Origin: Sneathiella glossodoripedis JCM 23214
GTDB lineage: Bacteria; Pseudomonadota; Alphaproteobacteria; Sneathiellales; Sneathiellaceae
Assembly: GCF_000616095.1 (NCBI RefSeq)
Contig: NZ_BAMS01000004.1
Location: 62,001 to 126,000 of the forward strand
Direction of reading: 5' to 3'
DNA length: 64,000 nt
Part shown: positions 9,808 to 20,080 of the stretch, piece by piece
How the letters are laid out: each line of letters starts with the position of its first letter
Position numbering within the stretch: position 1 is the first letter of the stretch
The notes under the pieces: model-generated
Database searches by the model: none
What the model saw: only the letters and a program-made list of their open reading frames with translations
Told to the model about the DNA's origin: nothing
Position numbers and translations under genes: made by a program

Positions 9808-11025
9808 ATGGAGTTAACGGCAAAGCCTGAAAAAATGGGATTATCTGCTGCGCGTCTTGAAAATATCACTGAATGGATGCAGCGATATGTCGAAGAGGGA
9901 AAGTTGCCTGCAGCGCAGACTCTTTTAATGCGTGGAGGTGAAGTCGTTTACTCCAACTGGACAGGTTATGCGGATATTGACGCGCGGAAAAAATGGAATG
10001 TGGACACCATCGCGCGTTTTTATTCGATGACCAAACCTGTCACTTCACTGGCTTTGATGACTCTTTATGAGCAGGGGCTTTTCCATCTGGACGACCCTGT
10101 TGAAGAGTTTATTCCGGAATTTAAAGACATACGGGTTTTGCGTTCCAACGCTCAAACTATTGATGATACGGAACCGGCTAAAGTCAAGCTGACTATCAGG
10201 CACCTTTTAACGCATTGCTCAGGGTTGACCTATGACTTCAATTTGGGTGTACTGGAAAGCGAGTACGCTGCGCAGAAAATGAACTTTGGTCCGAAATCAG
10301 GGGCGCTGGAAAGTGAAATCCGTCGTCTGGCCAGCTTACCGTTGAAGTTTGAGCCAGGTAGTCGCTGGAATTATGGTGTGTCGACCGATGTCGTTGGGCG
10401 ACTGGTGGAAATAATTTCAGGGCAGCCTCTGGATAAATTCCTCTCTGCTAAAATTCTTCAGCCACTAGGAATGAAAGATACTTCCTTTTCAATTTCGGAT
10501 GGCAAGTTGGAGCGGCTTGCAAACAGCTACACACCGGATTCCGAAGGGAAGCTTAAATTGGTCGATAGTGCTGAAAATACGGTTTATGCATCTGAGAAGG
10601 TAAAATGCCTGTCTGGTGGAGGTGGCCTGTTGTCCACTGTCGCTGACTATCGGAAATTTGCTGAACTTGTCAGACGGCGTGGGGAATATAATGGGTATCG
10701 CCTGTTAGGTAGTCGAACGGTCGATTTTATTACAAGTAATCACATGCCGGGCGACTTGGCATCGATGGGACAACCCGTTTTTTCAGAAGTCTCATTTGAA
10801 GGGGTTGGATTTGGCCTTGGTGGTTGGGTTATGTTGGAGCCAGCAAAAGCTCAAATGATGGGATCTCCTGGTGACTTTGGATGGGGGGGCATGGCGAGTA
10901 CTGTTTTTTGGGTGGACCCGATCGAAGATATGACCATTGTGTTTGCAACCCAGTTGTTACCATCCAGTTATTATCCGATCCGTAAGGAATTGAGGGCACT
11001 CGTTTATCAGTCCTTGATTGATTGA
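9808..11025 (+). CDS. Beta-lactamase-family serine hydrolase (class C-like)
   Basis: 405-residue protein of the beta-lactamase/penicillin-binding-like esterase fold. The catalytic SxxK is SMTK (Ser73, Lys76), the second motif is YGVS in SRWNYGVSTDVVGRLVE, and GGGGLLSTVADY is the usual downstream conserved block. No signal peptide is seen, so it is probably a cytoplasmic esterase or amidase rather than a resistance enzyme. It follows the FAH-family gene by 22 bases, with GGGAGGG before the ATG. It ends 5 bases from the convergent kinase gene, leaving no room for a terminator. Confidence 0.85.
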   Translation: MELTAKPEKMGLSAARLENITEWMQRYVEEGKLPAAQTLLMRGGEVVYSNWTGYADIDARKKWNVDTIARFYSMTKPVTSLALMTLYEQGLFHLDDPVEEFIPEFKDIRVLRSNAQTIDDTEPAKVKLTIRHLLTHCSGLTYDFNLGVLESEYAAQKMNFGPKSGALESEIRRLASLPLKFEPGSRWNYGVSTDVVGRLVEIISGQPLDKFLSAKILQPLGMKDTSFSISDGKLERLANSYTPDSEGKLKLVDSAENTVYASEKVKCLSGGGGLLSTVADYRKFAELVRRRGEYNGYRLLGSRTVDFITSNHMPGDLASMGQPVFSEVSFEGVGFGLGGWVMLEPAKAQMMGSPGDFGWGGMASTVFWVDPIEDMTIVFATQLLPSSYYPIRKELRALVYQSLID

Positions 11026-11030
11026 CCGAT

Positions 11031-14000
11031 TTATTCAGAAGTGTAACTAGGCAGGACAATTCGGGCACGCGTTCCATCGCCAGACTTACTGTCAATATCG
11101 ACAGTACCATTTGACTGGTGAGCAAAACCATAGACCATACTCAGTCCAAGCCCGGTTCCCTTACCAACCTCCTTCGTTGTAAAGAAGGGCTCAAAGACGT
11201 GGGCGAGGGTTTGTGGATCCATTCCCTTACCCGTGTCAGTAACTTCAAGCCAGCTATAGCAACCCGGGGAAAGGTCAGGATATAGCTCTCTATTTGTATT
11301 GAGGTCCAGCATACCTGTGGAAATTCTTAGAATGCCGCCATTGGGCATTGCATCCCGTGAGTTAATACACAAATTCATCAAAGCGTTTTCCAGTTGGTTT
11401 GCATCTGCAAATACAGGTGGCGTCTCATCGTTAAACTCTGTTTCTATAACGATAGTTTCACCAAGCAGGCGATCAACCAGCGTCAATATTCCGCTAACCA
11501 GCTCGTTCAGGTTTACTGCGACCGGTCTTAACGATTGTTTACGTGAATAGGCCAGCAAGCGTTGCGTTAAAGTTGCTCCCTTTATAGCAGAAGCCTCAAC
11601 TATTTTAAGATGGCTTTCCAGTTGCAGGTCTTTTTCAATTTTTTCTCTCGCCAGCTCTACATTGCCAAGAATTACCGCCAGTATGTTGTTGAAATCATGT
11701 GCGATGCCACCTGTCAGTTGGCCGAGTGCCTCCATTTTTTGTGACTGACGCAACTGTTCTTCCATCTGATGAGCCTGTTCATCAGCAATAATCTGATGAG
11801 TGATGTCGCGCCCGGCGCCTCTGTAGCCTTTAAACTCACCGTTATTGTCAAATATCGGCATCCCACTGATAGAAGCATATAAAACACTACCATCATTGCG
11901 GGTTGCGGCGTAGGTGAACTCCCTAAAAGGTTTATGATTTAAGATAATATCGTGATGCTCTCGCCAAACCTCTTCGTCTGCGTATTTCTCCAGTACTTCC
12001 ATACGTGACTTGCCCATAAAGTCATCAGCAGATAAACCTGTCATTTCTTCAAAACGATCAGAGACATGATTGAAAATGTGATTTTCATCTGTTGCCCAAA
12101 ACCAGTCGGATGCTGAACTAGCGAAGGCTTCGAATTGCTCTTCGCTTTTTCGAAGCGCATCTTCAATCTTTCGGCGCTCCTCTATTTCTGAACGTAATTC
12201 CTCTGTCCGTTGAGCGACATGCTGTTCGAGTGTTTCATGAGAAGCTTTTAAAACTTCTTCAGCTTCTTTGATTTGAGAAATGTCGTTTAGCCAAAAGACA
12301 ATTTTGGGTTCATTTTCAATGATTATTGTTGTCCAGCTAATCAGCACCCAAACAGGCTCACCATTATGACGTTGAATTTGCATTTCTTTTGGTTTGACCC
12401 GACCGGTTCGTTTGAACTCCTCTACGAACGCTACTCTGTCTTCCGCTTTCCGCCAAAACTGGAAAGTCGTATCGCCCAACAGGTCTTCCGCTGGCATTTT
12501 TAACAGATTTGACAAGCTTTCATTCACGAATGAAATTTTGCCTGTTTTAATATCAGAAATTCCCAGCGCTACCGGGCTAGCAGCCAGCATATCACGTAAC
12601 GAATTTTCGGATTCAATAATTTTTTTCTGCGCAGCTTTTTCTTCAGATTGATCGATAATCCAGAAAACTGAATAGGGAACACCATCGCGTTCCAAGTATC
12701 TTCCATAAATTTTTGCAGGAAAGGTTTCGCCGTTAAATTTTTTTAAGGACACGTCTGAAAGCGCGTAGCTTTTCTTTTCATCTAGTTGCGTTAGAATTTC
12801 CTGTCGGTTCTCAGGAACTTCCCAAAGAATTGTTGGCTCCAATCCAATTAATGTTCCGCCTGGGGGTTGAAAAAGATCAATAAGGCTCTTGTTTTCTAGG
12901 ATGATTTTATCTGTCTGGAGGTTGGTCATACCAACGCTGATCGGACTAATGGAGAGGATTTCGTAAATGTCTTTTTCTGCCCGTTCACGATCTCTGATCT
13001 CTTCCGTGATTTGAGCAGTTCTTTGGCGTATCTGTTCTTCTAGATCTTGTGCTGCCAGTTTTAATTTGTTTTCGGCCTCCACCAATTCTGTGATTTCGGT
13101 TGCAATCCCAACTGTCGCAAAAACCTTTCCTTCTGAATCTTTCAAAGAAAACTTAACTGTAAGATGATCTTTAATTTCACCATTAACGTTTCTTTTGTCC
13201 TTAACAATGATCGGTAAATCCGAGTTGCGAACTTCTTGGTCGGCTTTCAAGTAGTCTTTCGCGATGTCTTCAGGAAAGATCTCTGTATCATGTTTGCCGA
13301 TCATATATCCGTCTTCCCAGCCGAAAATATGGTTCAGCTTTCTACTGACGACTTGATATCTACTCTGCGTCCTTTACGAAAATATGCGCTGGGCTGTTCT
13401 CGACAATTCCCTGAAAAATCATTTTTGAGTATTCAAGCTCTTTTTCAGTTTTGCGCGTTTCAGTTACATCTAGTACAATCCCAATAATGCCCTGTACGTT
13501 TCCAATTTTGTCCTTAAGTGCAGTTTTTTGGAAAATTACATTTTTTATTTCACCGGAAGAACTCTCATTAATACTCTCCTCGATTTGGACTTCTCCAGTG
13601 TCAAAAATCTCATTGTCAAAATATTGAAACTGGTCAGCCAGTTCTTTTGACACAAGATCATGAGCCGTAAATCCTATAACGTCTTCGCGTTTACGGTCAT
13701 AGAAATCAAGGAACGCTTGGTTACATGCGCGATATCTATGAGCCGTATCTTTGAAATAAGCGGGGGCTGGTATTGCATTTAAAATGAACTCGACGATTTC
13801 TGAACCGTTCAGCGTGACGAGATTGTCAGTAGGGTTAGTATTTCCGAATTCGAATTTACAAATTATATGATTATCAGAAAAGTTAAGCGTCAGTTTGCCT
13901 TTGTGAGAATACGAGCGCGTGTCAATGAGTTCTGCATTGTTCAGGACAAGAGGGGCGGGCGAAGGGTGCGCAAGAAAATTTTGTAGGGAATTGCATGTAT

Positions 14001-14184
14001 TTTCGGAAACTAAATCAACTAACGCGTAGTCTGAATGTGAAGTGCCTTTCAGTATTGTGGTCTGAAAGGAGGCATTGGCATGCAGGATATCTCCTTCGCG
14101 TGTACAGATCGCAGCAGGGACATTAATTAGATCCAGTATCGTTTTGTCCAAGGTGGATATTTGGGTATCAGACACGTTACTCAC
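11031..14184 (-). pseudogene. Multi-PAS sensor histidine kinase (apparent frameshift)
   Basis: Soluble hybrid-less kinase with several PAS domains, a HisKA box GGIAHDFNN and an HATPase domain (DTGKGMD, GKGTGLGLSMVYG). The printed frame stops at 13360 after SPAHIFVKDAE; the next frame resumes immediately with RYQVVSRKLNHIFGWEDGY and runs to 11031, exactly the next part of the same PAS domain. Unlike the other broken genes in the window, frame is restored by two missing bases (giving the PAS consensus DAEGRY) or one extra base. The reconstructed protein is about 1050 aa. The start is GTG 14184, 10 bases after the upstream kinase, so the two kinases form an operon. No response regulator is adjacent, and no TM segment is visible. 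Confidence 0.82.
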
Positions 14185-14194
14185 TTACAGGTAC

Positions 14195-16132
14195 CTAATT
14201 AATATTTGCAATTTTTCCGGGCACAAATTGAGAGTTCTCTGTTTTGCGGCGATCACTCGAACTATCGATGGTTGTTGGCCGGGGTAAATATAGTGTTACA
14301 CAAGTTCCCTCACCTATATCACTTTCGATCTGAATATTTCCTAAAGATTGGGCGACAAATCCAAAAACCATAGCAAGCCCCATTCCACTTCCTTTACCAA
14401 CATCCTTTGTAGTAAAAAATGGTTCCATGGATTTTTGCAACGTAAGTTTATCCATACCCGTGCCTGTATCTGCTACGGATACTCTGGCATATCCACCGGG
14501 TTGCATCATTCCTCCAACTCCATTTTGTGGCGTGTTGATTTCAAAATTCTCAGCGGTGATTGTTAAAGTACCACCTCCCGGCATTGCATCCCTGGCATTG
14601 ATACACAGATTGATGATGGCGTTTTCAAACTGGGTGGAGTCTATAAATGCTTCGCAACCATTTTCATCCAAGTGGGTAACGACCTCAATGTCTCCACCTA
14701 ACGTTCGCTTTAACATCCCGGACAAATTAGTGATGAGTTCATTTAAATTTACGACTTCAGGATGGAGCGCCTGTTTTCTGGAAAAGGCCAACAATTGCTG
14801 AGTAAGTACAGCTCCTTTTTCGCCGGACTTAATCGCAGACTCTACCATTTTTTTTAGGTGTGGGCTGTCTGTAAGTTCTTCTCCCAGAATTTCCAGGTTT
14901 CCGATTATGACTGCTAACAGGTTATTGAAGTCATGTGCAATCCCACCTGTGAGCTGACCAACGGCTTCCATCTTTTGCGACTGTCTCAATTTGTCCTGAG
15001 TTTCTTCAAAAGCCATGTTCTGTAGATAGCTTGCCGTTATATCTGCTGCAGAGCCTAAATACCCCTCAAATCGACCGTGAGAGTCGTACTTTGCGCTGCC
15101 AAAAAAGGATAATATGATGGGTTTTTCAAATTCTGAGAATTTAATCTGGATATCTCGAAAATCACGAGGATTCTCAACGATATCTCTTATAATAGTTGTA
15201 AGTTCCGGTGTGCTTCTGTCTAGAAACAACTTCGCTAAATTCTTGCCATTTAGACGGAGCTTGCTTTCTAACTTGATTGACTGCTGATCCGACGAAATCA
15301 ATTCAATTTGAAAATTTTTGTCGGTCTTCCAAAAAATATCTGAGCTAATTTTAGCCAATGTTTCGAACATTAGCATGCTTTCTTCTTTTTGCTCTTCAGC
15401 TAGCCTGCGATGCTCAAGGTTACTTCCCAGTAATTTTAGGGCTTTATTGATACCTTTTGTGAGAGTACCCAGTTCATCCTGTTCATGTGATTTCGGTGTC
15501 TGCAATAAACCCCGCTCCGGATGCTCGATATCAATTTTACTAATGCGTTCAGCGATTTGAGCAATTGGTTTGGTGAGGGTGTGATAAAAAACAATAATTA
15601 AGGCCAAAGCCAGAATTAGGTTTCTTGCAAAACCGGCGGTCAAAACAAACACAGCTCTGTCCAGAAAGGTTTGCGTTAAATATGTCGCGTCCAAGCGAAC
15701 TTGAATCAGGCCTGTAACGGTCCGTTTGTCGTCCAGTATGAGGGGGAGTTCGTATAGCTTTTGAACATCGAAAATCCACTCTGCGAGTCCTGTCAGGTTT
15801 TCATTTTGTTTTTCTCTGGTTTTTTGAGCGAGAAGCTCGTTTTGGCCTGAACCAAGAATTGCATATAAATATCCCTCGCTAATCTGAGGGTTTTCGAACA
15901 ATCCGTTTAAGACTTTACTTGATAAGTCTGTACTTAGGTTATAGGCGGCTTTAGTCGCGGGATCCCGCATGCTTCCCAGAATATGTTCAATATTTTTTTG
16001 TGTCCCTTCATGTTGCTGGGCCAGATCATGTAAAAGCTGGGAAAAGCTAAAAACAAAACCCACCAAAACGGCTGCAATCAGAGCAGTTTTGGCCTGTTTC
16101 ATCGCGATACTGTTTTTCAGCTTTTTCCGCAT
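14195..16132 (-). CDS. Membrane PAS sensor histidine kinase
   Basis: 645 aa. TM1 is at about residues 16-36, an extracytoplasmic sensing region runs from 37 to about 160, TM2 lies at about 162-184, a HAMP-like linker at 186-240, a PAS domain at about 255-370, and the kinase core has GGIAHDFNN with phospho-acceptor His400 and ATP-binding boxes NLCINARDAMPGGG, DTGTGMD and GKGSGMGLAMVFG. This HDFNN class of kinase often signals to a detached receiver. The downstream kinase gene begins 10 bases after the stop, and both share near-identical catalytic cores, which suggests duplication. An alternative start is Met11. No cognate regulator lies beside it; the receiver-only protein at 4521 is a distant possibility. 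Confidence 0.88.
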   Translation of the reverse strand: MRKKLKNSIAMKQAKTALIAAVLVGFVFSFSQLLHDLAQQHEGTQKNIEHILGSMRDPATKAAYNLSTDLSSKVLNGLFENPQISEGYLYAILGSGQNELLAQKTREKQNENLTGLAEWIFDVQKLYELPLILDDKRTVTGLIQVRLDATYLTQTFLDRAVFVLTAGFARNLILALALIIVFYHTLTKPIAQIAERISKIDIEHPERGLLQTPKSHEQDELGTLTKGINKALKLLGSNLEHRRLAEEQKEESMLMFETLAKISSDIFWKTDKNFQIELISSDQQSIKLESKLRLNGKNLAKLFLDRSTPELTTIIRDIVENPRDFRDIQIKFSEFEKPIILSFFGSAKYDSHGRFEGYLGSAADITASYLQNMAFEETQDKLRQSQKMEAVGQLTGGIAHDFNNLLAVIIGNLEILGEELTDSPHLKKMVESAIKSGEKGAVLTQQLLAFSRKQALHPEVVNLNELITNLSGMLKRTLGGDIEVVTHLDENGCEAFIDSTQFENAIINLCINARDAMPGGGTLTITAENFEINTPQNGVGGMMQPGGYARVSVADTGTGMDKLTLQKSMEPFFTTKDVGKGSGMGLAMVFGFVAQSLGNIQIESDIGEGTCVTLYLPRPTTIDSSSDRRKTENSQFVPGKIANIN

Positions 16133-16256
16133 TTACGGTCACATGTCCAATCGTGGCCGCTTAAACCAAGCGAGCCAATTGATACAGTAGTATAACCATT
16201 ATTTAATATAAGTTAAGAAGCGCACAATTGCGGAGCTATAAATTTTTGGCAGAACA

Positions 16257-17275
16257 TCACAAAACAGAGTTAAACAGTTGCTCCCAATTATTTAAAGCCT
16301 GTTCTTTTGTAAAACTTTTCTGATAGGCGTTCAGACCATTTTGTTGGATGGATTTAAACAAGGATCTATCTTGAATTAAGGTATTAATATTTTCTGATAG
16401 CTGATCACTATCCTCTATATTACTTAACAAGCCTGTTGATCCGTGTTCTATATAGCCGATGGGCCTTGCGCGCGCGCGGCTGCGATTGGGGTTTTAGATG
16501 CCCAGCTTTCCAGAATTACATTGCCAAAACCCTCCTGACGAGAGGGGAAGACAATTATATCGGCGCTAGCCAGCAACGCTTCCTTGTCAGTTCGCCAACC
16601 CAAGAATTTAACCCGGCCGATTAGGCCTAATTCACTCGCAAGTGATTTAAGTTTCTGTTCCTCAGGGCCTTCACCAGCTATCCACATGTAAGCCTCTGGG
16701 ATATTTTTCAGGGCTCTGATCGCTATATCAAAGCCTTTTATCGGATGCAGGCGTCCGAGCAGTAGTAATAATGGGACTTCCTCCGGTGTGGAATATTCGG
16801 CTCGACTTAGAGGTGGCTGCGGATGATAGTCCAGAAAATTAGGAACGTAGTGCACCTTGTTTTGGGGCCAACCCTGTTGGATGAGATATTCACACAGATG
16901 AGGTGTAATCCCGACAAGGTGATCACATTTTTTGAAATACTTTAGATTATAATAACCCCCTATTCGTGCAAATTTGGGAAAATTGCCCTTTGGCGTCATG
17001 GACGCCGCACGACTCATCCAGCTCAAATATATATCAGGTTTGTACCGATTAGCGATCTTTTGCAGCCTGAACGGTGTTAGTAGGTCCAATGCACCGCCAA
17101 ATTTCAGCGGGTCAAATGCGATACCTGCTGCTTTGAGCTGTTGGTCGCGAGCAGGGTGAGACCTGCAAGCAACTTGCTGGTCCCAACCTGCTTGTTCAAA
17201 TGCTGTGGCCAGATGCACAAAGAAATTTTCGGCGCCACCGTGCCCAGCACCGCCAATTGCCTGCATGAGTTTCAT
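16257..17275 (-). pseudogene. GT4-family glycosyltransferase (apparent frameshift)
   Basis: Group 1 (GT4, GT-B fold) glycosyltransferase. GGAGHGGAENFFVHLA is the N-terminal sugar-acceptor motif, LLLLGRLHPIKGFDIAI starts the nucleotide-sugar domain, and EGFGNVILE is the EX7E catalytic motif. The printed frame ends at 16448 after ARAQGPSAI, but the next frame gives AYIEHGSTGLLSNIEDSDQ and runs on to a TGA at 16257-16259. One extra base beside 16454 (T run on the coding strand) joins them into 339 aa, normal for the family. It lies 56 bases after puuD on the same strand, an unexpected partner. Acceptor and sugar are unknown. Confidence 0.85.
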
Positions 17276-17331
17276 GTCGTTTCCCCTTACTTGGGTTATA
17301 GCAAGCTGGGCCGGTTTGTATAGCCAGTCTA

Positions 17332-18534
17332 TTATTCGGTTTTACCTCCTTGGGCGATCCATCGCCCAAGCAGCAATCTTTCCTCTGGGGTCATTTCCGT
17401 AACATTGCCAAGCGGCATGGCATCGCTTTCCACCACTTGTTGCCGAATACGATTTATTTCGCGTTTGATCTGATCAACTGTTTCCAGCTTTACTGCCTTT
17501 GGTGCCACTTCAAAATCTGTATTGCTTGGTTTTTGGGCGTGGCAACTCACGCATCGTTCCTCGATGATGGCGTGAACAGTAGCAAAGGGGACGACAGGCC
17601 CTTCCGACAAGTCAATGGCTTTGGGTGCAGCAAAATATGCGACAAGAAAAAACAGAAGGAAAGAGAGGGGAAGCAAAAAGAAACCCTGCTTGGCCTTCCC
17701 TTGATTTTTCATGTTGAAAAAATGCCTGACAAGAATGCCAACAAGTGCCAGACCTGCTAGAACCAGCCAACTATATTCATGACCGAAAGTTCCGGGATAA
17801 TGGTTGCTGATCATGATGAACAGCACTGGTAAAGTGAAATAGTTGTTATGCAAAGAACGTTGTTTTGCTTTTAATCCAGGTTCGGGGTCGGGAACTTCAC
17901 CTTTTTCAGCTGCGGCTACCAAGGCACGTTGACCGGGCATAATAATCATCAACACATTGGCGGCCATTATGGTTCCTATAATGGCACCCACATGGATATA
18001 TGCGCCTCTTCCGCTAAAGACTAACGAAAGCCCCCACGCTGCAGCAGTTAGCAATATAAAAAGGACCAGTCCAAAGACACCTTGATGTTGGATAAGTGGC
18101 GTCTTGCACAGGAAGTCATATATAACCCAGCCACCAACTAACGAGCCAAGACCAATTAGGATAGCTGCGTCCGTTGAAATATCGGCAACAGATTTATCAA
18201 TGAGATAGATTTCAGCCCCAAAATAGTAAAGAACACAGAGAAGGGCGAAACCGCTTATCCAGGTAAAGTAGGCTTCGTATTTAAACCAATGAAGATGCGC
18301 AGGCAAAGTCGGGGGAGCTAGACGATATTTTTGAACTTCATAAAAACCACCACCATGGATCGCCCATAACTCACCGCCAACACCATCTTTGTCTTTGCGG
18401 CCATCTTTTTCCGGTGGCGTCAAGTTCATATCCAGCCAAATAAAGTAGAAAGAGGCACCAATCCACGCAATACCAGTTATGATGTGAATCCAGCGGATAC
18501 CAAGATGGATCCACTCCATGACATCAAATCCCAT
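17332..18534 (-). CDS. puuD: Membrane urate hydroxylase PuuD (urate oxidase with cytochrome c domain)
   Basis: Oxidises urate to 5-hydroxyisourate at the membrane, passing electrons through a C-terminal haem c domain instead of making hydrogen peroxide. The 400-residue protein has about eight TM helices in the DUF989 domain, opening with WIHLGIRWIHIITGIAWIGAS, and a C-terminal cytochrome c segment with the CVSCH haem site (about residue 345). I chose ATG 18534 because GGGAG lies 7-8 bases upstream; the longer frame to 18636 has no ribosome site. It is divergent from a LysR gene, which may regulate it, and is 14 kb from the other urate genes that it must serve. Confidence 0.92.
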   Translation of the reverse strand: MGFDVMEWIHLGIRWIHIITGIAWIGASFYFIWLDMNLTPPEKDGRKDKDGVGGELWAIHGGGFYEVQKYRLAPPTLPAHLHWFKYEAYFTWISGFALLCVLYYFGAEIYLIDKSVADISTDAAILIGLGSLVGGWVIYDFLCKTPLIQHQGVFGLVLFILLTAAAWGLSLVFSGRGAYIHVGAIIGTIMAANVLMIIMPGQRALVAAAEKGEVPDPEPGLKAKQRSLHNNYFTLPVLFIMISNHYPGTFGHEYSWLVLAGLALVGILVRHFFNMKNQGKAKQGFFLLPLSFLLFFLVAYFAAPKAIDLSEGPVVPFATVHAIIEERCVSCHAQKPSNTDFEVAPKAVKLETVDQIKREINRIRQQVVESDAMPLGNVTEMTPEERLLLGRWIAQGGKTE

Positions 18535-18651
18535 TTTCCCACTCCCGAATAGGCAGCTCTTCAGCTGCATCCAACTCGTCACATATGTCTTGCAGTTTCG
18601 CGGATTTTCTGCATGATGAAAAGCCTGATAATGCACTATAACCTTTCAAAA

Positions 18652-18667
18652 ATTATTTTAAAATAAT
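18652..18667. promoter_or_regulatory. 16-bp perfect palindrome at the lysR start
   Basis: ATTATTTTAAAATAAT is a perfect inverted repeat overlapping the ATG (18666) of the LysR gene, in the 131-base gap between puuD and lysR. It could be an autoregulatory site or simply AT-rich symmetry; the T-N11-A LysR box is not clearly recognisable. Confidence 0.3.
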
Positions 18668-19565
18668 GGCAAGCTTGTCTGATATGGCTGCCTTTGTGGC
18701 AGTGGTTGAAAAAGGGAGTTTCTCTCAGGCTGGAAGGGAATTGCGGCTCTCTACCGCCGTGATCAGTGCACGTGTTGCAAAGTTGGAGAGGGATTTAGGC
18801 ATTCGGTTGTTGAACCGAACTACACGGCAAGTTGCCCCCACCGATGAGGCGTACGCCTATTTTGAGGATTGCAAAACTATTCTGGAGCAGGTCGAGCTTG
18901 CTGAAGCCAACTTATCAAGTCGACAGAATAATCCAAAGGGAACAATCAGAATATCTGCTCCAACTGTGTTCGGGCGCAAGTATGTGGCGCCAGCATTAGC
19001 AAAATTTCAGCAAAAATATGCGGATATCAACATTCATTTGCATTTGGCTGACAGTTTTGTCGATCCGCTCAAAGATGGTTTTGATCTTGTTATTCGAATT
19101 GGCAAGTTAGAAAACTCAAGTCTTATTGCGCGAAAACTTGCGGATAGTCCTCGTATTTTATGTGCGTCGCCATCCTATATTGAAAAACGGGGAATGCCTG
19201 AAAAAATTGAAGATCTTCTGGATCACAATTGCCTGCTACTGCGCTTTCCGGGATCCACGCAATTTCAGTGGGAATTTCGAAAGGGGGGCAGCACGGTTCG
19301 CTTGCCGATAACTGGTTCGCTAGAGAGTAATAATGGAGATGTCCTGCGAGAGTGGGCTCTTGAAGGGCTGGGGATAACACTCAAATCCCGCTGGGAGGTC
19401 ATCACATTGTTGCGGGATAACAGGTTGATTGAAATACTTACCGATACGCCGCCAGCGCCGGTATCTATCAATGCTCTCTATCCTCTAGGAAAAATACTTC
19501 CGTTAAAGATGCAGCTTATTCTGGATTTCCTTTCGCAACAGTTTCAGGATTTTACAGGTGCCTAG
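18666..19565 (+). CDS. LysR-family transcriptional regulator
   Basis: 299 aa with an N-terminal winged helix-turn-helix (residues 1-60; FVAVVEKGSFSQAGRELRLSTAVISARVAKLERDLG) and a periplasmic-binding-protein-like effector domain from about residue 90. The sequence is of the CrgA/aaeR-like subgroup (RISAPTVFGRKYVAP block). It is divergently arranged to puuD, the usual position for a LysR regulator of the neighbouring gene, so urate control is a reasonable guess but unproven. Its stop interlocks with that of the convergent haemoglobin gene (CTAG, 19562-19565). Confidence 0.88.
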   Translation: MASLSDMAAFVAVVEKGSFSQAGRELRLSTAVISARVAKLERDLGIRLLNRTTRQVAPTDEAYAYFEDCKTILEQVELAEANLSSRQNNPKGTIRISAPTVFGRKYVAPALAKFQQKYADINIHLHLADSFVDPLKDGFDLVIRIGKLENSSLIARKLADSPRILCASPSYIEKRGMPEKIEDLLDHNCLLLRFPGSTQFQWEFRKGGSTVRLPITGSLESNNGDVLREWALEGLGITLKSRWEVITLLRDNRLIEILTDTPPAPVSINALYPLGKILPLKMQLILDFLSQQFQDFTGA

Positions 19566-19999
19566 GTTTGCCTGAGCTCAGGCATATGATGAGGACTTGC
19601 CGGGTTGAAGAACATGCCAAGCGAGAGGCTTTTCGCAATATTTTCTGCTTTCAAATAGATGAAATCGGCCTCATCTTTGGTAAAAAGTTCATCAAGGGTT
19701 GCACGAAACAGCTCCAGCCAATGAGAAAAGTCTGACGGCTCCACATGCTGCTGGAGGTTCATATGAACTGCCATGGGATTCCCACTGTAAACTCCACTTG
19801 TATTTAAAACCGACGACCAGAAACGATACATTTTTGGCAGATGGACGTGCCAGTTATCACCGATGCTGTTGTTAAAAATCGGGCCGAGGCGAGGATGTTT
19901 CTTTACACCCTCATAAAAACGATCAACCATTTCAACTATTTGCTCGTCACTGAAACGGACAGTTCTGTTCTTGCGGCGTTCGAAGTTCTGATCATGCAT
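19562..19999 (-). CDS. Group III truncated haemoglobin
   Basis: 145-residue globin of the 2-over-2 group III type. It has FYEGVKKHPRLGPIF near the N-terminus, the WHVHLPKMYRFWSSVL segment, and the proximal-histidine region NPMAVHMNLQ. Group III globins bind oxygen or other small haem ligands; their physiological role is poorly defined. AAGGA lies 8 bases before the ATG. It lies between a LysR gene and the purine locus and has its own short upstream gap (20000-20080), in which I see no clear promoter. Confidence 0.88.
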   Translation of the reverse strand: MHDQNFERRKNRTVRFSDEQIVEMVDRFYEGVKKHPRLGPIFNNSIGDNWHVHLPKMYRFWSSVLNTSGVYSGNPMAVHMNLQQHVEPSDFSHWLELFRATLDELFTKDEADFIYLKAENIAKSLSLGMFFNPASPHHMPELRQT

Positions 20000-20080
20000 G
20001 GAAGGTTCCTTAAAAAGCTACGCCCGACTTTACTGCACTAAGGTACCATGTAAAATGTGACATTTAGTCCTATCTTGGTT

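Noticed and set aside
9808-11025. Antibiotic-resistance beta-lactamase
   Set aside because: It lacks a visible signal peptide and follows a catabolic FAH-family gene; the SxxK/YxxS fold is shared with many esterases.
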